Shown here: positions 59,898 to 64,000 of the stretch, piece by piece
Numbering within the stretch: the stretch's first letter is position 1
How the letters are laid out: each line of letters starts with the position of its first letter
Assembly (NCBI GenBank): GCA_046052065.1
Contig: JBJOND010000003.1
Span: 5,678-69,677 of the forward strand
Length of the DNA: 64,000 nt
Reading direction: 5' to 3'
DNA from: CAINEC01 sp046052065
GTDB taxonomy: Bacteria > Bacteroidota > Bacteroidia > AKYH767-A > OLB10
The notes under the pieces: model-generated
The model's database searches: none
Told to the model about the DNA's origin: nothing
What the model saw: the letters and a program-made list of their open reading frames with translations, nothing else
Program-made: the position numbers and the translations under genes

Positions 59898-62027
59898 ATG
59901 AAATTTAATTACATGCGATATTTAAAAGTTTTTACACTACTAGTTTTTGTTTTTTGTAGCCAGACATTATTAGCTCAGGATGATGGCTATCTAGAAGTAA
60001 TTGGGTCTGTTCTTCAGGAAGGAAAAGGATTAGAGGGGACAGATATTACCATCATGAAGGGTAATGAAAAGTTTGATAATGTAATTACATCTACCGGAGG
60101 TAAGTTTATTATAAATATTCCTTTCGGATTTGATTATACGCTAGTTTTTTCAAAAAATGGAAGTGTAACCAAATCGGTATTGGTAAATACCAAAGTTCCG
60201 GATTCAGAGAAGAAGCAAATCTTCAGTTTTAAATTTAAAATGGATTTGTTTAAAACTCCTGATAATGCAGAGCAGCCTAAAGAAGCTGATAAACCTGTCG
60301 CAAAATTGAAATTTAGTGATGATTATGCCGACTTCGATTATGATCCGGAATATTCTAAAACGCGTAAGGCAGAATTAGAAGGGGTTAAAGTAAAGATGGA
60401 AGCAGAGGCCAAGAAGCAAGAAGAAGCGAAGAAGGTTGCAATGGAAAAAGCACGTCAGGATTCAATTGCCAATGTGCGTGCAAAGCAGTTAGCTGAGTTA
60501 AAATTAAAGCAAGAGCAAGAAAAGGCAGCGCAAGATTCTATTGCAAAAGAAAAAGCAATACAAGCACAATATGCAGCACAAGCAGCAGCAAAACGTAAGG
60601 CAGAACAAGATTCGATTGTAGCCGCTGAGAATAAAGCAAAAGCATTAGAAGCCGCTCGCATCGCAAGAGAAAAAGCAGTAAATGATTCTATTGCACGTGT
60701 AGTGGAGAAATCACGCCAAGATTCAATTCTCGCAGCAAAAGAAAAAATGCGAATGGAACAACTAGCAATGGAAAAAGCTCGACAGGATTCGATTGCAAAA
60801 GATCGTCAGTTGAAATTAGAACAAGCATCAATTGAGAAAGCACGACAAGATTCTGTCGCACGTGAAAATGAAAAGTTGCGTCAGTTGCAACTAGCACAAG
60901 AAAAAGCAAGAAAAGATTCGCTCGAGAATGTTAGAATAAAGCAAGAGCAGTTAGCAGCAATCGCGAAAGCAGAACGTGAGAAGTTTGTTGCCGACTCAAC
61001 AGCTAAAGCAAAAGAACAAGCACGTTTATTGGCATTAGAGCAACAAGTCCAGGCAAAAGCCACTGCCGACTCCCTCGCAAAAGTAAAAGCAAAAGAAGAA
61101 GCGGATGCATTAGCAGCAGCAAAAGAAAAAGCACGATTAGATGCTATTGCAAAAGCCGAACGTGAAAAAGCAGTTGCCGACTCAATAACACAAGTAAAAG
61201 AACAAGCTCGCTTATTAGCATTAGAACAACAAGCGCAGGCAAAAGCTACTGCGGACTCCCTCGCAAAAGTAAAAGCGAAAGAAGAAGCGGATGCGTTAGC
61301 GGCTACAAAAGAGAAAGCACGTTTAGATGCAATTGCAAAAGCAGCGCGCGAAAAAGCAGTTGCCGACTCACTAGCTACAGCAAAAGAAGTAGCAAGAAAG
61401 GCAGAGTTTGCTAAACTCGCACGCGATAAATTTGTAGCCGATTCGTTGGTGATGGCAAAAGAAAAAATGCGTCAGGATTCATTAGCTGCGGTGCAAGAGA
61501 AAAAGAGAATAGAAGCATTAGCACGAGAAGAGCGAATCAAAATTCAAAAGGATTCATTGGATAATGTAAGACGCATTCAGGAAGAAGAAGCTCGTAAGCT
61601 TGCGGAAGCAGATGCACAACGACAAGCAGAGCTTGCAGAAGCAAAACGCAAGGCCGATGCTGAACGTTTAAAAGCACAACAGGAAGCAAATGCAAATAAG
61701 CAACAAACTGTAACGCCACCAGCACCTCCAGCACCTCTAGCACCAAAGAAAAACAATACAGACGTTTCGCAGTTTAAAGTCGACTTTAAATCACAAATCA
61801 TCCCTGAAGGAATTTCCGAAGAGAGTATTAAAGAATCTAACCGTACAATTTCAAGAACGATTATTAATACTGCTAAAGATCAAATCTACTATTTAAAAGT
61901 AGTCTATGATTATGGCTTGGAGCAATACTACAAAGGTTCATCTACATCTGCTGTATTAACTAACATTACATCCAGTTTATATTATAACGAGGTGGGGAAT
62001 TTTAGGAAGATTTTGAAAGGAAAGTGA
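59898..62027 (+). CDS. Secreted long coiled-coil protein rich in Ala/Lys/Glu repeats
   Basis: A 709-aa exported protein. A signal peptide ends near TLLAQ; the ATG at 59913 is an alternative start. Residues about 28-110 form a small beta-sandwich resembling carboxypeptidase-regulatory-like domains (EVIGSVLQEGKGLEGTDITI). Residues about 155-610 are almost pure coiled coil built from units such as KEKARQDSIA and AREKAVADSLA, TolA-like in composition. A short Pro-rich linker (TPPAPPAPLAPKK) leads to a compact C-terminal domain of about 80 residues (QFKVDFKSQIIPEG ... VGNFRKILKG). It may span the periplasm or link envelope layers; this is inference. No known family is assigned with confidence. Confidence 0.8.
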   Translation: MKFNYMRYLKVFTLLVFVFCSQTLLAQDDGYLEVIGSVLQEGKGLEGTDITIMKGNEKFDNVITSTGGKFIINIPFGFDYTLVFSKNGSVTKSVLVNTKVPDSEKKQIFSFKFKMDLFKTPDNAEQPKEADKPVAKLKFSDDYADFDYDPEYSKTRKAELEGVKVKMEAEAKKQEEAKKVAMEKARQDSIANVRAKQLAELKLKQEQEKAAQDSIAKEKAIQAQYAAQAAAKRKAEQDSIVAAENKAKALEAARIAREKAVNDSIARVVEKSRQDSILAAKEKMRMEQLAMEKARQDSIAKDRQLKLEQASIEKARQDSVARENEKLRQLQLAQEKARKDSLENVRIKQEQLAAIAKAEREKFVADSTAKAKEQARLLALEQQVQAKATADSLAKVKAKEEADALAAAKEKARLDAIAKAEREKAVADSITQVKEQARLLALEQQAQAKATADSLAKVKAKEEADALAATKEKARLDAIAKAAREKAVADSLATAKEVARKAEFAKLARDKFVADSLVMAKEKMRQDSLAAVQEKKRIEALAREERIKIQKDSLDNVRRIQEEEARKLAEADAQRQAELAEAKRKADAERLKAQQEANANKQQTVTPPAPPAPLAPKKNNTDVSQFKVDFKSQIIPEGISEESIKESNRTISRTIINTAKDQIYYLKVVYDYGLEQYYKGSSTSAVLTNITSSLYYNEVGNFRKILKGK
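61014..61385 (+). repeat. Two tandem 186-bp repeats in the coiled-coil gene
   Basis: Copies at 61014-61199 and 61200-61385 encode 62-residue units starting EQARLLALEQQ and containing AKATADSLAKVKAKEEADAL. They differ by a few substitutions, indicating a recent in-frame duplication inside an older set of shorter heptad-like repeats. Confidence 0.85.
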
Positions 62028-62067
62028 TTTTGATTTGATAATTTGATAATTAATTATTTTGAGATTT

Positions 62068-62460
62068 ATGAAAAGTATAATTTCTATATTTCTATTTGTA
62101 TTGCTTTCTAGTTCTTCCTTCGCGCAACGACTCATGAACTCATCGCGATCAACGATTGGGTATATTGAGAATGGAAGAGTGATGAATGCTTCTCGTTCTA
62201 CTGTTGGATATATTGAAAATGGTCGTGTGATGAATAGTTCGCGCTCAACGATTGGTTATATCGATGATGATCGTGTAATGAATAGTTCTCGTTCTACAAT
62301 TGGTTATATCGATGATGATCGTGTGATGAATAGCTCGCGTTCAACAATCGGATATATTGAAGAGGGTAGAGTAACAAATAGCTCTCGTTCTACAATTGGT
62401 TATTTTGAGGATGTTAGACGAGTAGATGCAGCTGCTTTTTTCTTTTTCTTTTTTCGATGA
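62068..62460 (+). CDS. Secreted six-repeat protein of the beta-flower type with polyphenylalanine C-terminus
   Basis: A 130-aa protein from the ATG at 62068 (a TTG at 62059 would add three residues). Signal peptide MKSIISIFLFVLLSSSSFAQ, then six 16-residue repeats of the form NSSRSTIGYIEDGRVM, and an end DAAAFFFFFFR. Repeats with Ser-Arg-x-x-I-G-x-I and a Phe-rich C-terminus resemble the small 5-fold beta-flower proteins of Bacteroidota, of unknown function. That assignment is from memory of the pattern. It starts 40 bases after the coiled-coil gene and may be co-transcribed. Confidence 0.78.
   Translation: MKSIISIFLFVLLSSSSFAQRLMNSSRSTIGYIENGRVMNASRSTVGYIENGRVMNSSRSTIGYIDDDRVMNSSRSTIGYIDDDRVMNSSRSTIGYIEEGRVTNSSRSTIGYFEDVRRVDAAAFFFFFFR
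62137..62424 (+). repeat. Six tandem 48-bp coding repeats
   Basis: In-frame repeats of 16 codons from 62137 to 62424. Copies 3 and 4 encode identical peptides with synonymous differences; the last copy is the most diverged (NSSRSTIGYFEDVRRV). Confidence 0.88.
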
Positions 62461-62544
62461 TAAAAATTTTAATTAAAGCGCATAAAAATAAGTGCTTATA
62501 AGTGTAATTTGTTATTTTTATAGTGAATTATATAAACTATAAGT

Positions 62545-63504
62545 ATGAAATACAAGTTTACATTATTGTTTGTTGTTTTGTTTTTTGGTGCAGTGCAAGC
62601 CCAAATCAACCTAGTCCCCAACCCTAGTTTTGAGGATACTGTTTATTGTCCTCCAGGAAGGAATCATTTGAAAGCTTGCAAAAATTGGTTAAATTTCGGG
62701 AATTCACCTGATTATTTTAATGCTTGTACTCCTTTTAGTTTGCCTAATTCAAATCCCGGATTTCAATATGCGCATACCGGAAATGCGTATGCGGGGGCGC
62801 TTTTTTTTAGGCGCGCAAATTTACCAAGTGGGCCTAACTATAGAGAACCAATGGCAGTAGAGCTCGTAAGCTCTTTAATAATTGGTCAAAAATATTATGT
62901 TTCATTTTTTGCTGTAAATGCTGAGGTAAATTTTGCCTCTATGGCATGTGATAAATTAGGTGTCAATTTTTATACAGTACCATTTGACTCTAGTTCTCCG
63001 CCACCTTTAATAAATACTGCAAAATTATATTCCGATAGCATTTTAACGGATACACTTAACTGGACAAAAATTAGTGGTTCCTTTATCGCTGACTCTGCTT
63101 ATCAATACTTGTGTATAAGTAATTTCTTTAATGATGCAAATACAGATACATTAGCTACTTCTCCATTTCCCAGTGAAGCCTTTTATTATATTGACGATGT
63201 TTGTTTAAGCACCGATTCACTTTACAATGAAACATGGACAGGAATAAATCATCCAATAAAAGATTCCTTGGTAATAAGTATATACCCAAATCCATCAAAA
63301 GGTTTTTTAAACGTGGAATCTCCCATACCCATAACCAACTATTCGATATATAATATTCAAGGGCAATTGATGAACAAAGTTAAAGTTAATACAGCTTCTT
63401 CCTTTGAAATTAATCTATCTAATAATTTAAATGGAATGTATTTTTTACAGATTCAAACAGCAAAAGGCATAAGTAATTATAAAATCATTTTAACTCAACA
63501 ATAG
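62545..63504 (+). CDS. T9SS type A sorting domain protein
   Basis: A 319-aa exported protein: signal peptide MKYKFTLLFVVLFFGAVQAQ, then a galactose-binding-like beta-sandwich opening INLVPNPSFEDTVYCPPG and containing GNAYAGALFF, GQKYYVSFFAVNA and YYIDDVCLSTDS. The C-terminal 75 residues are a type A sorting domain (SIYPNPSKGFLNV ... NGMYFLQIQT). Proteins with this opening are frequent T9SS cargo in Bacteroidota; the target ligand is unknown. A strong terminator follows at 63623. Confidence 0.85.
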   Translation: MKYKFTLLFVVLFFGAVQAQINLVPNPSFEDTVYCPPGRNHLKACKNWLNFGNSPDYFNACTPFSLPNSNPGFQYAHTGNAYAGALFFRRANLPSGPNYREPMAVELVSSLIIGQKYYVSFFAVNAEVNFASMACDKLGVNFYTVPFDSSSPPPLINTAKLYSDSILTDTLNWTKISGSFIADSAYQYLCISNFFNDANTDTLATSPFPSEAFYYIDDVCLSTDSLYNETWTGINHPIKDSLVISIYPNPSKGFLNVESPIPITNYSIYNIQGQLMNKVKVNTASSFEINLSNNLNGMYFLQIQTAKGISNYKIILTQQ

Positions 63505-63622
63505 TTTAAATATAAAATCTATTAAGTTATTCGCCTTTAATTTACAATTTGATTATAGCTGTTAAAATAATAGAAAGTAAAAAGATGTTGAAACAATAAT
63601 AAATAATTCTTTAAGCATACTT

Positions 63623-63653
63623 AGTCCTAGTCAGTAACTAGGGCTTTTTTTAT
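63623..63653 (+). terminator. Terminator of the T9SS cargo gene
   Basis: A 9-bp stem AGTCCTAGT/ACTAGGGCT (one G-T pair), five-base loop, then a long T tract. Confidence 0.85.
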
Positions 63654-63881
63654 TTACAATAAAATACGGTTTAGTTAATTTTTTTAATGCTGTTTTTTGA
63701 ATTTTCAAAAAGGCCATTCACCATTCTTTTTTGCTTTAATCAGATAAGCAACTATACAAGTCATAATTGTAATTAATATTATCGCAGTATTCCATGATAT
63801 TAATATAAGCTTGCTTTTTTTAGATTATTTTGTTCGGTTCAATAATCTAGTGCAACTTTTTAGTTAGTCAAATTTATTAAA

Positions 63882-63913
63882 TTGTATTTATAATTCAAAT
63901 ATTATTATATTTG
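63882..63913 (+). promoter_or_regulatory. Promoter of the right-edge secreted-protein gene
   Basis: TTG (63882-63884), 21 bases, then exact TATATTTG (63906-63913), 24 bases upstream of the ATG at 63938. Confidence 0.68.
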
Positions 63914-63937
63914 AATTAGTAATCGAAAAACTATTTT

Positions 63938-64000
63938 ATGAAATACACAACTATTTTGTTTTTAATTTTTATTTTATGTAAGCCTTCGCAAGCCCAAATC
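63938..64000 (+). CDS. Start of a secreted protein gene (partial, cut by right edge)
   Basis: Twenty-one codons from the ATG at 63938 read as a clean signal peptide ending PSQAQI. The first three residues (MKY) and the AQI end match the gene at 62545 (VQAQI), so it may be a tandem paralogue. It has its own promoter. Nothing more can be said within the window. Confidence 0.7.
   Translation, partial: MKYTTILFLIFILCKPSQAQI

Larger units (their letters stand above)
63505..63937. other. 433-base AT-rich intergenic region
   Basis: It holds the terminator at 63623-63653 and the promoter at 63882-63913. I see no convincing gene in it. One 40-codon minus-strand frame (63705-63824) lacks a usable start codon. 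Confidence 0.6.

Noticed and set aside
63705..63824. Minus-strand frame of about 40 codons reading a hydrophobic segment followed by AKKNGEWPF, like the end of a small membrane protein
   Set aside because: It is preceded by a stop with no ATG, GTG or TTG before the hydrophobic segment; the only ATG is in the middle of it. It may be a decayed remnant, but there is not enough to support a gene.
1..64000. Mobile elements, prophage, integrase or attachment sites
   Set aside because: No transposase, integrase or phage-like gene was seen and no terminal inverted repeats were found; the tRNA-His is followed by its own terminator and a housekeeping gene, with no sign of integration.

Overview
The window comes from a low-GC member of the Bacteroidota. 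Several independent signs agree. Two primary-type sigma factors lack region 1.1. Many promoters match the Bacteroidota pattern TTG-N18-21-TAnnTTTG. There are type IX secretion (T9SS) cargo proteins with type A and type B sorting domains, and the T9SS component PorQ. Bacillithiol (bshB1), DUF5683, DUF4920 and WbqC families are also present. I see no phage, insertion sequence, CRISPR array or rRNA. Most of the window is ordinary chromosome: short operons plus a few large secreted-protein genes.

Layout. 1-3595 (minus): a cytochrome c maturation operon, ccmB-C-D-E-F, with ccmF running off the left edge. CcmE has Cys where the classical family has the heme-binding His. 3715-9980: bshB1, an Asp-box T9SS cargo protein, a polysaccharide flippase and a copper-type P1B ATPase. 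10092-14268: tRNA-His, a long-form GAPDH, a sigma-70 paralogue and a DegP/HtrA protease. 14429-20078 (plus): dapF, a GNAT acetyltransferase, a seven-heme TPR cytochrome, mltG and a saccharopine/alanine dehydrogenase-like gene. 20075-24465 (minus): rpe, the canonical rpoD, pnp and rpsO. 24705-31635 (minus): an unrecognised protein, a 53-aa lipoprotein missed by length cut-offs, accD, fbaB, wbqC-like, lepB, dapB, DUF5683 and trxB. 31713-38604 (minus): moxR, a three-gene parvulin/SurA-type set and guaB. 38691-46688 (minus): one 2665-aa T9SS type B protein containing four nearly identical 190-residue repeats. 46765-50816 (minus): a catalytic/non-catalytic M16 peptidase pair, a nitronate monooxygenase-like gene and a SanA-like gene. 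50960-54297 (plus): a sugar nucleotidyltransferase, glyA and porQ. 54290-57304 (minus): smpB, an Nramp transporter fused to a universal stress domain, and its DtxR/MntR-type regulator. 57390-64000 (plus): pyrD, a DUF4920 lipoprotein, HMG-CoA lyase, a long Ala/Lys/Glu coiled-coil secreted protein, a six-repeat 'beta-flower' type protein and two T9SS-like cargo genes.

How the parts connect. The Ccm operon supplies covalent heme to periplasmic cytochromes, and the seven-CXXCH protein at 15752 is a local candidate client. LepB, the parvulins, DegP and PorQ are parts of the export and folding route used by the cargo proteins at 4520, 38691 and 62545. The mntR gene has a perfect inverted repeat lying across its own -7 promoter element, which suggests autoregulation of the mntR-mntH operon. 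The observations I would follow first are the Cys-type CcmE, the exact 570-bp tandem repeats, the MntR operator/promoter overlap with the Nramp-Usp fusion, the sigma-factor paralogue pair, and the polyphenylalanine-ended repeat protein. No clearly unprecedented multi-gene system was found.
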